Positions 17,347 through 24,996 of a stretch of 64,000 bases of DNA are shown piece after piece. The position numbers were made by a program, and so were the translations under genes. The stretch is from the NCBI GenBank assembly GCA_963702685.1, contig CAVPDQ010000006.1:531161-595160 (forward strand), given 5' to 3'. Each line of letters opens with the position of its first letter. The first letter of the stretch is position 1. This DNA is from AP-15 sp963702685 (GTDB lineage: Bacteria > Pseudomonadota > Alphaproteobacteria > ATCC43930 > CGMCC-115725). Under the pieces are notes generated by a model. The model was given only the letters and a program-made list of their open reading frames with translations. It was not told the origin of the DNA and did not search any database.

Positions 17347-17480
17347 AAAGGGGTGTCTGAGGTTTTATAGGACCGAATACAGACATGCCAAGTTGTGTTG
17401 ACAACTGAACTGGACGGCCGGGCCCAAGACGAGGAGGGTGGCTTGACTGCTCTCCTCTTCGGCAGATCCTTGCGGCGATG

Positions 17481-17756
17481 CTATGCGGTTGGGCGCGCGG
17501 CAAACCCTCGCGACCCATCGGCTTCGTCGTCGGCACTTTCGACGGCGGTGACGCCAGCGCCGGCGGGGCCGTCATGGCAGGCCTCGATCAGCGCGGCAAG
17601 CGCGGGCTCGGCGCCGGTCGCCAGCAGCTCGACCGTGCCGTCGGGGCGGTTGCGCACCCAGCCATCGAGCCCGAGGCTCGCCGCCACGCGCATTGCCCAA
17701 ATCCGGTAGCCGACCCCCTGGACCTGGCCCTCGATGCGCAGCCGAACGGTCCGCAT
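17481..17756 (-). CDS. acyP: Acylphosphatase
   Basis: A 91-residue protein of standard acylphosphatase size that hydrolyses acyl phosphates such as carbamoyl or acetyl phosphate. The signature RIEGQVQGVGYRIW has catalytic Arg18, and GWVRNRPDGTVE has catalytic Asn36. It lies seven bases after the carboxylase gene remnant on the same strand, so it belonged to the same transcription unit. Acylphosphatase genes often follow biotin-carboxylase subunit genes in alphaproteobacteria. Confidence 0.93.
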   Translation of the reverse strand: MRTVRLRIEGQVQGVGYRIWAMRVAASLGLDGWVRNRPDGTVELLATGAEPALAALIEACHDGPAGAGVTAVESADDEADGSRGFAARPTA

Positions 17757-17763
17757 CGGCCGG

Positions 17764-19752
17764 TCACTCGAATTCGAGGATCACGTCATCGACGGCGAGG
17801 CTGGCGCCGGGGCTGACGCGAATTCGCGCGATGCGGCCGTCGCGCTCGGCGCGCAGCACATTCTCCATCTTCATCGCCTCGACGATGGCGAGCGGCTCGC
17901 CGGCCTTGACCTCCTGGCCCGGCGTCACCACCACCTCGCTCAACAGCCCCGGCATCGGCGACAGCACCAGGCGCGAGGTGTCGGGCGCGGTCTTTTCCGG
18001 CATCAGCGCCAAGAGTTCGGCGGCGCGCGGCGACAATACCTGCGCCCGGCGCACGACGCCGCCATGCACCAGCCGAAAGGCGGCGCCCGGCAGCGGCTCA
18101 ATCTGCACGGTCGCGTTCCGCTCGCCGAGGCTGATATGCAGCAATGGCTGGCCCGGCTGCCAGTCGGTGCTCGCGAGCATGCTGTCGCCATCGGCTTCGA
18201 TACTGATAGCCGCCGCCCTCGGCGCGGACGGCGACCGGGTATGACGCCGCGTCGAGCAAAACGACGCAATCCTCGGCGATGCCGGCGCCGGCGCCCGCGA
18301 GCCGGCCGTCGATCGCGGCCTCGCGCTCGCGCAGCCGGCGATGCGCCAAGGCGGCGGCGGCGCGGATCACCCGGTCGGCGGCGGAAAAGCCCGCGGGCGG
18401 TGCGAAACCCGCCGGGAACTCCTCGGCGATGAAATTCGTCGTCAAGGCGCCGGCGCGGAACCTGGGGCTTGGCCGCGACCGCCGCGAGGAACGCGATGTT
18501 GTTTTGCACGCCCGTGACATGGAAGCTGTCGAGCGCTTGGCTCAACCGGTCGATCGCGCGGTCGCGGTCGGGGCCGTAAGCGATAAGCTTGGCGATCATC
18601 GGGTCGTAATAGAGGCTGATCTCGGCCCCCTCGAAGACCCCGGCATCGAGCCGCAGCCCGTCGCCCTGCGGCGGCAGATAGCGCACGAGGCGGCCGATCG
18701 ACGGCAGGAAATTGCGCGTCGGGTCCTCGGCATAAACCCGCGCTTCGATCGCCGAGCCCCAAAGCCGGACATCCTCTTGCGCAAAAGGCAGCCTTTCGCC
18801 GGCGGCCACGCGGATCATCAGCTCGACGAGGTCGAGCCCGGTGACGAGCTCGGTCACCGGGTGCTCGACCTGAAGCCGCGTGTTCATTTCGAGAAAGTAG
18901 AAATTGCGGCTGCGGTCAGCGACGAACTCGACCGTGCCGGCGGAGTGGTATTGGACCGCGCGCGCCAAGGCCACCGCCTGCGCCCCCATCGTCTCGCGCA
19001 ATGCCGCGTCGAGAAACGGGCTCGGCGCCTCCTCGACGACTTTCTGGTGGCGGCGCTGGATCGAGCATTCGCGCTCGCCCAGATGGACGATATTGCCGTG
19101 CGCGTCGCCGAGCACCTGGATCTCGATGTGGCGCGGCTCCTCGATGTATTTTTCGATAAACATGCGGTCGTCGCCAAAGCTCGACTTCGCCTCGCTTTGG
19201 GCGGCGCGGAACTCGTCGCGCACGGCACCGTCATCGGCGGCGACGCGCATGCCTTTGCCGCCACCGCCGGCCGACGCCTTGATCATGACCGGATAGCCGA
19301 TGTCGCGCGCCGCCCTGACCGCACCCTCGGCGTCGGGGACGACATCGAGCCCGCCGGGAATGGTCGAGACACCGGCGGCGCGCGCGAGCTTTTTCGATGC
19401 GATCTTGTCGCCCATCGCGGCGATCGCGGATGGCGGCGGGCCGATAAAGGTGATGCCGGCCGCCTCCAGCGCCTCGGCAAAGGCCGGGTTTTCGGACAGA
19501 AACCCGTAGCCCGGATGCACCGCCTCGGCGCCGCTCTCGCGGCAGGCTGCGACGATCCGGTCGATCCTCAAATAGCTCTCGGCCGACGGCGCCGGCCCGA
19601 TCATGACCGCCTCGTCAGCCTCGCGCACATGCAGCGCCTCGGCATCGGCTTCGGAATAGACCGCGACCGTTCGCGATCCCCATCCGCCGCGCGGTGCGGA
19701 TCACGCGGCAGGCGATCTCGCCGCGATTGGCGATCAGGATTTTACGGAACAT
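17764..19752 (-). pseudogene. Biotin-dependent acyl-CoA carboxylase alpha subunit, frameshifted
   Basis: The joined product would be a ~660-residue biotin carboxylase plus biotin-carrier subunit of the propionyl- or methylcrotonyl-CoA type. It starts MFRKILIANRGEIACRV at 19752. HPGYGFLSENPAFAEAL, the ASAGGGGKGMR ATP loop and EMNTRLQVEHPVTE follow, and EAMKMENVL near the C-terminus carries the biotinyl lysine. Three small indels break it. One is an extra T near 19670. The second is an extra base in a G4 run at 18465-18468. The third is a shift near 18205-18220 just before the biotin-carrier part. No carboxyltransferase (beta) gene is nearby, so the substrate is not defined. argC, immediately upstream, is intact, so the damage is local: either true decay or uncorrected sequence errors. 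Confidence 0.85.
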
Positions 19753-19792
19753 AGAAATCGGACGGCATGGCCAGGCTGAGGCATCCGGCCGA

Positions 19793-20728
19793 TCATAACG
19801 CAGCGGCGAGCCCGAGCATCAGGCACAGATTCTGCACCGCCGCGCCCGACGCACCCTTGCCGAGATTGTCGAGGCGCGCCACCAGCACCGCCTGGCGCCG
19901 GGCATCGTTGGCGTGGACCGACAATTCGAGCCGGTTGGTGGCGTTGAGCGCTTCGGGGTCGAGCTTGCCGCCGGCGGCGGGACCGACCACGGCGACGTGC
20001 GCGCAGCCGCGGTAATGCTCGCTCAGCACCGCCCGCAGATCGGCGCCGTCCGGGTTGCCGGGGAGGGTGTCGAGGTGCAGCGGCACCGATACCAGCATGC
20101 CCTGGCGGAAATGCCCGACCGAGGGGACAAAGAGCGGGCGGCGGGTCAGCCCCGAATATTGCTGGGTCTCGGCAATGTGCTTGTGCTCGAGGCCGAGCGC
20201 ATAGAGCTCGAACGCCGGACCGCCCGCCGCTTCGTGCGTCGCGATCAGCGATTTGCCGCCGCCGGAATAGCCGCTCACCGCATTGATCGTGACCGGGCAG
20301 TCGGCGGGGACCATCCCGGCATCGGTGAGCGGGCGGAGGAGCCCGATCGCACCGGTCGCATAGCAGCCGGGGTTCGCCACCCGAGGCGATGCCGCGATGC
20401 GTTCATCCTGGCCCGCGGCCATCTCGGGAAATCCGTATTCCCAAGCGGGATCGACACGGTGCGCGGTGCTGGCGTCGAGCAGTTTCGGCGCAGCGGGGCC
20501 GAGCCCTTTGGCGAGCGCCGCGGATTCCCTGGCGGCGGCGTCGGGCAGGCAGAGGACGACGAGATCGACCTCGGCCATCATGTCGCGCCGCGCCGCCGGG
20601 TCCTTGCGGTGGCGTTCGGCGATGCTTTTGAGCTCGATCGCCGGCATCGCTTCGAGGCGGGCGCGAATCCCGAGCCCGGTGGTGCCGGCTTCGCCGTCGA
20701 TAAACACCTTTGGCCGGTTCGCTGTCAT
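19793..20728 (-). CDS. argC: N-acetyl-gamma-glutamyl-phosphate reductase
   Basis: Third step of arginine synthesis: NADPH-dependent reduction of N-acetylglutamyl-5-phosphate to the semialdehyde. The 311-residue product is of the shorter class common in alphaproteobacteria. It starts MTANRPKVFIDGEAGTTGLG with the NADP-binding loop, and has its nucleophile at Cys122 in ANPGCYATGA. The ATG at 20728 was chosen because the frame upstream contains an intrinsic terminator and non-conserved residues. The carboxylase gene follows after 40 bp on the same strand. The 185 bases upstream carry a promoter-like sequence, an Arg-rich short ORF and a terminator, described separately, and suggest attenuation control. 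Confidence 0.94.
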   Translation of the reverse strand: MTANRPKVFIDGEAGTTGLGIRARLEAMPAIELKSIAERHRKDPAARRDMMAEVDLVVLCLPDAAARESAALAKGLGPAAPKLLDASTAHRVDPAWEYGFPEMAAGQDERIAASPRVANPGCYATGAIGLLRPLTDAGMVPADCPVTINAVSGYSGGGKSLIATHEAAGGPAFELYALGLEHKHIAETQQYSGLTRRPLFVPSVGHFRQGMLVSVPLHLDTLPGNPDGADLRAVLSEHYRGCAHVAVVGPAAGGKLDPEALNATNRLELSVHANDARRQAVLVARLDNLGKGASGAAVQNLCLMLGLAAAL

Positions 20729-20757
20729 CTCATCAGCCCCCAACGCCGGAGTGCAAC

Positions 20758-20787
20758 AAAAAACCCCGCCGGGATCAATCGGCGGGG
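20758..20787 (-). terminator. Intrinsic terminator in the argC leader
   Basis: On the minus strand, CCCCGCCG, an eight-base loop and CGGCGGGG are followed directly by TTTTTTG. The U-run ends 29 bases before the argC start codon. No annotated gene lies upstream on this strand (the next gene upstream points the other way), so the terminator can only act on a leader transcript for argC or on a small RNA. Confidence 0.85.
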
Positions 20788-20813
20788 CGGTGGCTCGATC
20801 CGGGGAAATCCGG

Positions 20814-20912
20814 TCAGCGACGACCGATTTTCCGCCCGGCGCAAAGCGTCGGGGCGCCACCGCCGGAGAGGCGTCGGCGTCGCTCGATCGCGATTTTGTC
20901 GATAACGACCAT
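20814..20912 (-). CDS. Candidate Arg-rich leader peptide upstream of argC
   Basis: A 32-codon ORF whose product contains ERRRRL (residues 10-15, codons CGA CGC CGA CGC) and ends GRR: seven arginines in all. Its ATG is seven to eight bases after a TAGCTT -10 box, so the predicted transcript would begin at or next to the AUG, as for the leaderless trpL of Sinorhizobium. No Shine-Dalgarno sequence is visible, which fits leaderless translation. It ends 26 bases before the terminator stem. Codons 17-19 (GGCGGTGGC) are exactly complementary to a segment at 20786-20794 that overlaps the terminator's first arm. That this is an arginine-sensing attenuator is inference; Arg-rich short ORFs also occur by chance in GC-rich DNA. 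Confidence 0.45.
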   Translation of the reverse strand: MVVIDKIAIERRRRLSGGGAPTLCAGRKIGRR

Positions 20913-20919
20913 GGCCGCA

Positions 20920-20948
20920 AAGCTAGGCCGCATCACAAACCTCGTCAA
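20920..20948 (-). promoter_or_regulatory. Predicted sigma-70-type promoter of the argC leader
   Basis: On the minus strand, TTGACG (20948-20943) and TAGCTT (20925-20920) are separated by exactly 17 bases. The predicted start falls at about 20912-20914, at the AUG of the Arg-rich ORF. The position and spacing fit a promoter that drives the leader, terminator and argC. Confidence 0.5.
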
Positions 20949-21027
20949 TGGCGCACGAGGCGGGAGTCGCGGCGATAGCGCAAATGCTTTAGGATCGTGC
21001 GGCAGTATGTTTTGCCGGAGGTCCATG

Positions 21028-21972
21028 ATGCCTGTGATCAAAGCTTTCGATCTCGCCTATGGGCGGTTGCGCTCGCCCGATCTCGACCGCCAAGAAGAGT
21101 TTCTGACCGATTTCGGGATGGTCAGGGCCGCGCGCACCAAGACGGCGCTCTATATGCGCGGCAGCGATGCGCCGCACCATCTCCATGTCACCGAGCTGGG
21201 CGAGCCGCGCTATGTCGGGATCGCGGTCCATGCCGCCGATATGGAAGATCTGGAGCGCGTGGCGCGGGTCGCGGGCGCCTCCAAGATCGAGGACATCGAC
21301 GAGCCCGGCGGCGGCAAGCGCGTGCGCCTGACCGACCCCGACGGCTATCAGGTCGAGGTCGTTCATGGCATGGAGATGCTGGCGCCGATCCCGGTGCACC
21401 GGCCGAAAGTCAATTCCGGTGAGGACAAGTATCGCCGCAAGGGCGAATTGTTCCGCGTCGATCCCGGCCCGTCGCACATCAAGCGGCTCGGCCATTTTGT
21501 CGTGATGAGCAAGAATTTCGAGAAGACGCTCGGCTGGTATCGCGAGACCTTGGGCTTCCGCTGCTCGGACGAATTCTATGCCGGCGACAAGTCGAACGTC
21601 GTGGGCTCGTTCAACCGGCTCGACCGCGGCGACGATTATGTCGATCATCACGCGTTCTTCTGTATCCGCGGCGACAAGAGCGGGCTCAACCACCTGTCCT
21701 ACGAGGCCGCCGACATCGACGATGTGATGGCCGGCCACGAGCATCTCGAAGGCAAGGGCTATCAGCACATGTGGGGCATCGGCCGCCACCTGATCGGCAG
21801 CCAGCTGTTTGATTACTGGGCCGATCCGTGGGGCCGGGTGCACGAGCACTGGGCCGATACCGACGTGCTGAACGCCAGCACCCCGCCCAACCTGATGGAG
21901 CGCGGCGCCGGCGGCGGCGGCCCCTGGGGCCAGCCGATCCCGCAAATCTTCATGGGCCACGCCTCACCCTGA
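21028..21972 (+). CDS. VOC-family extradiol dioxygenase
   Basis: A 314-residue two-domain vicinal-oxygen-chelate protein of the catechol 2,3-dioxygenase type, which cleaves a catecholic ring next to the hydroxyls using Fe(II). Candidate metal ligands lie in the C-terminal domain: His in RLGHFVV, His in GLNHLSYEAADID and Glu in VHEHWADTD. The second of two adjacent ATGs (21028) is preferred because GGAGG lies six bases before it. The gene is divergent from argC. No other ring-cleavage pathway genes are adjacent, so the substrate is unknown. Confidence 0.87.
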   Translation: MPVIKAFDLAYGRLRSPDLDRQEEFLTDFGMVRAARTKTALYMRGSDAPHHLHVTELGEPRYVGIAVHAADMEDLERVARVAGASKIEDIDEPGGGKRVRLTDPDGYQVEVVHGMEMLAPIPVHRPKVNSGEDKYRRKGELFRVDPGPSHIKRLGHFVVMSKNFEKTLGWYRETLGFRCSDEFYAGDKSNVVGSFNRLDRGDDYVDHHAFFCIRGDKSGLNHLSYEAADIDDVMAGHEHLEGKGYQHMWGIGRHLIGSQLFDYWADPWGRVHEHWADTDVLNASTPPNLMERGAGGGGPWGQPIPQIFMGHASP

Positions 21973-22357
21973 GCCGGTAGCCCCCTCCCTGACCCTCCCC
22001 CGCTCGCGGGGGAGGGAAGTTCTGCTGCAATCGGGATGCTTGCCCTCCCCCGCGAGCGGCAGGGCTGTCCGGGGAAAATGCCGCTCGCATCTCTGCCGGG
22101 TGTCATTCTTCTGTTGAACCAGAAGAGGTCGTCTTGGCCGGGCTTGACCTGGCTTGACCCGGCCATCCCCGTCTTCCCGGCCTCGGCAACAAAGCCGTGG
22201 ATGCGCGGGTCAAGCCCGCGCAAGACGATCTCAGGTCGCCTCCGAAGGAGATCAAGCAGGCGAGAAGGGCAGACGAACTTTCCCCGGACAGCCCTCCCCC
22301 GCGAGCGCGGGGAGGGAGGGGTGGGGGCGAAATCGGCGGAGGGGTAAAGGGGTGCCC
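21973..22357. repeat. Intergenic block of nested palindromes
   Basis: This 385-bp gap contains the GC-rich hairpin CCCTCCCCCGC...GCGGGGGAGGG after the dioxygenase stop and a REP-like GGCCGGGCTTGACC...GGTCAAG-type palindrome (22136-22164). It also has an outer inverted pair: AGGGCTGTCCGGGGAAA near 22062, with its complement TTTCCCCGGACAGCCCT near 22289. No gene. AAAGGGG at 22347-22353 is the ribosome binding site of the next gene. Confidence 0.7.
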
Positions 22358-24694
22358 ATGACCAAATACGGCATCGGCCAGCCGGTCTCGCGCTTTGAGG
22401 ATCCGCGGCTGTTGCGCGGGCGCGGGCGGTATCAGGACGATCTGAGCCTGCCGGGCCAAGCCTATGCCGTGCTGGTGCGCTCGCCCTTTGCGCATGCCCG
22501 GCTCGGCGCGATCGACACGCGCGCGGCGACGGCGGCGCCGGGGGTGCTCGCGGTTTATACCGGCGCGGACCTCGCCGAGGATGGGCTCGGCACGATGGCG
22601 ATGCGCCTCCAGCGCAAACGGCCGGACGGGACACCGATGTTCGCCCGGCCGCATCCGGGGCTGGCGCAGGGCCGGGTGCGCTATGTCGGCGATCCGGTGG
22701 CGCTGGTCGTCGCCGAAACAATCGCCCAGGCGAAGGATGCCTCGGAATTGGTTGCGGTCGATTACGAGGAATTGCCTTCGGTCACCGATACCGCCACCGC
22801 CGCCGGGCCCGGCGCGGCGCCGGTCTGGGACGAATGCCCGGACAATGTCTCGAATTTGTTCGAGGCCGGCGATAAGGCGGCGGCCGACGCCGCCTTTGCC
22901 AAAGCCGCGCATGTCGTCAGCCGCCGGTATCTGATCTCGCGCGTCTTTGCCCATTACATGGAGCCGCGGGGTGCGATCGGCAGCTGGGATCCGGGCGAGG
23001 GCCGCTACACGCTCTACTGCGATTGCCAATACCCGCACCGGGTCAGAAACGCGCTCGCGCAAAACATCTTCAAGGTGCCGGAAAGCAAAATCCGGGTCGT
23101 CTCCGGCGATGTCGGCGGCGGGTTCGGCACCAAGGGCTGGCAATATGTCGAGCATCGCCTGGTGCTGTGGGCGGCGAAAAAGCTCGGCCGGCCGGTCAAA
23201 TGGACCTGCGAGAGGAGCGAAGCGGTGCTCGCCGACGAGCATGCCCGCGACAATGTCGCGCAAGCCGAATTGGCGCTCGACGCCGACGGAAATTTTCTCG
23301 GATTTCGCCTCGCCACCCTCGCCGGCCACGGCGCCTATCTCTCGTCCGAGCGCAATTTGCTGCCGAGCTTCGCCAATGTCGGCACTTCGGTCGGCGTCTA
23401 CCGCATTGCGGCCGCGCACGTCGCGGTGACCGGGATTTTCGTCAACAAAAACCCGGTCGCCCCCTATCGCGGCGCCGGGCGCCCGGAGGCGATCTATGTG
23501 ATCGAGCGGCTCGTCGAGGACGCAGCGCGGGAATTGGGCCGCGACCCGGTCGAGCTGCGCCGCCGCAACCTCGTCCCGTCGGACGCGATGCCGTACAAAA
23601 ACCCGTTCGGCATCACCTATGATTGCGGCGACTTCGCCGCGGTCCTGGACGAGGCGCTCGCCAAGGCCGGCTATGCCGGGTTCGCGGCGCGCCGTGCCAG
23701 ATCGCTCGAAGAGGGCAAGTTACGCGGCCTCGGCATCGCCTTTGCGATCGAGCGCGCCGCCGCCCCCGGTCTCGAATTCGCCGAGATCCGCTTCAACCCC
23801 GGCGGCACGGCGATGCTCTTGATGGGCACCAAAAACCAGGGCCAGGGCCACGAGACGACGTTCAAGCAGATCCTCAACGAGCGGCTCGGCCTCGACCCCG
23901 CCGAGGTCCAGTTTATCGACGGCGACACCGACCGGGTCGCGTTCGGCACCGGCTCGACCGGCTCGCGCTCGACCGTGATCGGCGGCACCGCGGTGTGGAA
24001 AGCGGCCGACAAGATCATCGACAAGGGCAAGAAGATCGCCGCGCACCTCCTCGAAGTCGCCACCGCCGACCTCGATTTCGCCGATGGAGAATTCACCGTC
24101 GCCGGCACCGACCGCTCGATCGCATTAAAGGAGGTCGCACGCGCCGCCTTCCAGCCCGGCCGGCTGCCGCCCGATTTGGAAGGCGGGTTCTACGAGACCG
24201 GCACGTTTGCGCCCAAGGCCGACACCTATCCCAATGGCTGCCACCTCTGCGAATTGGAGATCGACCGCGACACCGGAGCCGTCGAGATCCTCGACTACAC
24301 GGTCGTCGACGACGTCGGCACCGTGGTCAACCCAACGACATTGAAAGGCCAGATCCATGGCGGTGTCGCGCAAGGGCTCGGCCAAGCCTTGATGGAGGAG
24401 GTCGCCTACGACCCGCAATCGGGGCAGCTCCTCTCCGGCAGCTTTATGGATTACGCAATGCCGCGCGCCGACGATTTCGCTGGCATGCACGTCTTTTCGC
24501 ACCCGGTCCCGACCGGGCTCAACCCGCTCGGCGCCAAAGGGGCGGGCGAAGCCGGCACGGTCGGGGCGCTCCCGGCGGTCGTCAACGCCGTCATCGACGC
24601 GCTCTCTCCGCTCGGCGTCACCGCCCTCGACATGCCGGCCAAAAGCGAAACCGTCTGGCGCGCGCTGCGCCGGGCCGAAGCGCACCGGGAATGA
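22358..24694 (+). CDS. Molybdopterin-binding hydroxylase large subunit (CoxL/XDH family)
   Basis: A 778-residue molybdenum hydroxylase large subunit, starting MTKYGIGQPVSRFEDPRLL at ATG 22358 behind AAAGGGG. The active-site loop at residues 369-375 is PYRGAGR, the form seen in aldehyde-oxidase-like or form II CoxL proteins, not the AYRCSFR loop of true CO dehydrogenase. The catalytic base is Glu731 in GAKGAGEAGTVG. Such enzymes need an FAD (medium) and a 2Fe-2S (small) subunit, and neither is adjacent here. The enzyme must therefore borrow partners encoded elsewhere or be an orphan. The substrate cannot be named from sequence. Confidence 0.88.
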   Translation: MTKYGIGQPVSRFEDPRLLRGRGRYQDDLSLPGQAYAVLVRSPFAHARLGAIDTRAATAAPGVLAVYTGADLAEDGLGTMAMRLQRKRPDGTPMFARPHPGLAQGRVRYVGDPVALVVAETIAQAKDASELVAVDYEELPSVTDTATAAGPGAAPVWDECPDNVSNLFEAGDKAAADAAFAKAAHVVSRRYLISRVFAHYMEPRGAIGSWDPGEGRYTLYCDCQYPHRVRNALAQNIFKVPESKIRVVSGDVGGGFGTKGWQYVEHRLVLWAAKKLGRPVKWTCERSEAVLADEHARDNVAQAELALDADGNFLGFRLATLAGHGAYLSSERNLLPSFANVGTSVGVYRIAAAHVAVTGIFVNKNPVAPYRGAGRPEAIYVIERLVEDAARELGRDPVELRRRNLVPSDAMPYKNPFGITYDCGDFAAVLDEALAKAGYAGFAARRARSLEEGKLRGLGIAFAIERAAAPGLEFAEIRFNPGGTAMLLMGTKNQGQGHETTFKQILNERLGLDPAEVQFIDGDTDRVAFGTGSTGSRSTVIGGTAVWKAADKIIDKGKKIAAHLLEVATADLDFADGEFTVAGTDRSIALKEVARAAFQPGRLPPDLEGGFYETGTFAPKADTYPNGCHLCELEIDRDTGAVEILDYTVVDDVGTVVNPTTLKGQIHGGVAQGLGQALMEEVAYDPQSGQLLSGSFMDYAMPRADDFAGMHVFSHPVPTGLNPLGAKGAGEAGTVGALPAVVNAVIDALSPLGVTALDMPAKSETVWRALRRAEAHRE

Positions 24695-24996
24695 GCCCCG
24701 CTGGCCCATCGAACACACGAGCCGTCGGTCATCACCGGGCTCGACCCGTGGCTATCCGGCTCGATACTTCGACCCCGCTATTTCGCGGCCCCAAAAACGA
24801 GAAGACAACCCCCGATCCCCGTGGCCGGACTTGATCCGTGGGCATCCATGTCTTTCCGGCGCGCCCGCCCCGCAAGCGCAAGACGTGGGTACGCGGGCCG
24901 AGCCCGCGCAAGGGGGCTTTCAGTTGCTTCCATCTTACTTTGCGCAACCGATTTTGCTGAACCGGAGAGCCCCGGACCCGACCCGGTAATCCACGC
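24695..24996. other. Intergenic gap with REP-like sequences
   Basis: About 300 bp with no credible gene. It includes a CACCGGGCTCGACCCGTGG sequence near 24735 and GGCCGGACTTGATCCGTGG at 24822-24840, both members of the dispersed palindrome family, plus further inverted GC-rich segments up to 24920. Confidence 0.6.
24822..24840. repeat. REP-like palindrome (degenerate copy)
   Basis: GGCCGGACTTGATCCGTGG has the same core as the perfect palindromes at 33831 and 38543, with one arm diverged. Confidence 0.65.

Larger units (their letters stand above)
16710..17480. other. Gene-poor accessory gap with insertion-sequence debris
   Basis: This 771-bp gap has lower GC than the rest of the window. It contains a CCCGCGCAGGCGGGAAC palindrome near 16767, a MITE-type end (GAGCGTGTGAA) at 16824, an IS110 remnant, a 16-bp perfect hairpin at 17134-17170 and a CCCGGATCAAGTCCGGG palindrome at 17330-17346. 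The stretch 17174-17320 is comparatively AT-rich. No intact gene was seen. Confidence 0.7.

Noticed and set aside
22358..24694. Calling the molybdenum hydroxylase a carbon monoxide dehydrogenase
   Set aside because: The loop is PYRGAGR, not the AYRCSFR loop with cysteine needed for the Mo-Cu site, and coxM and coxS are absent.
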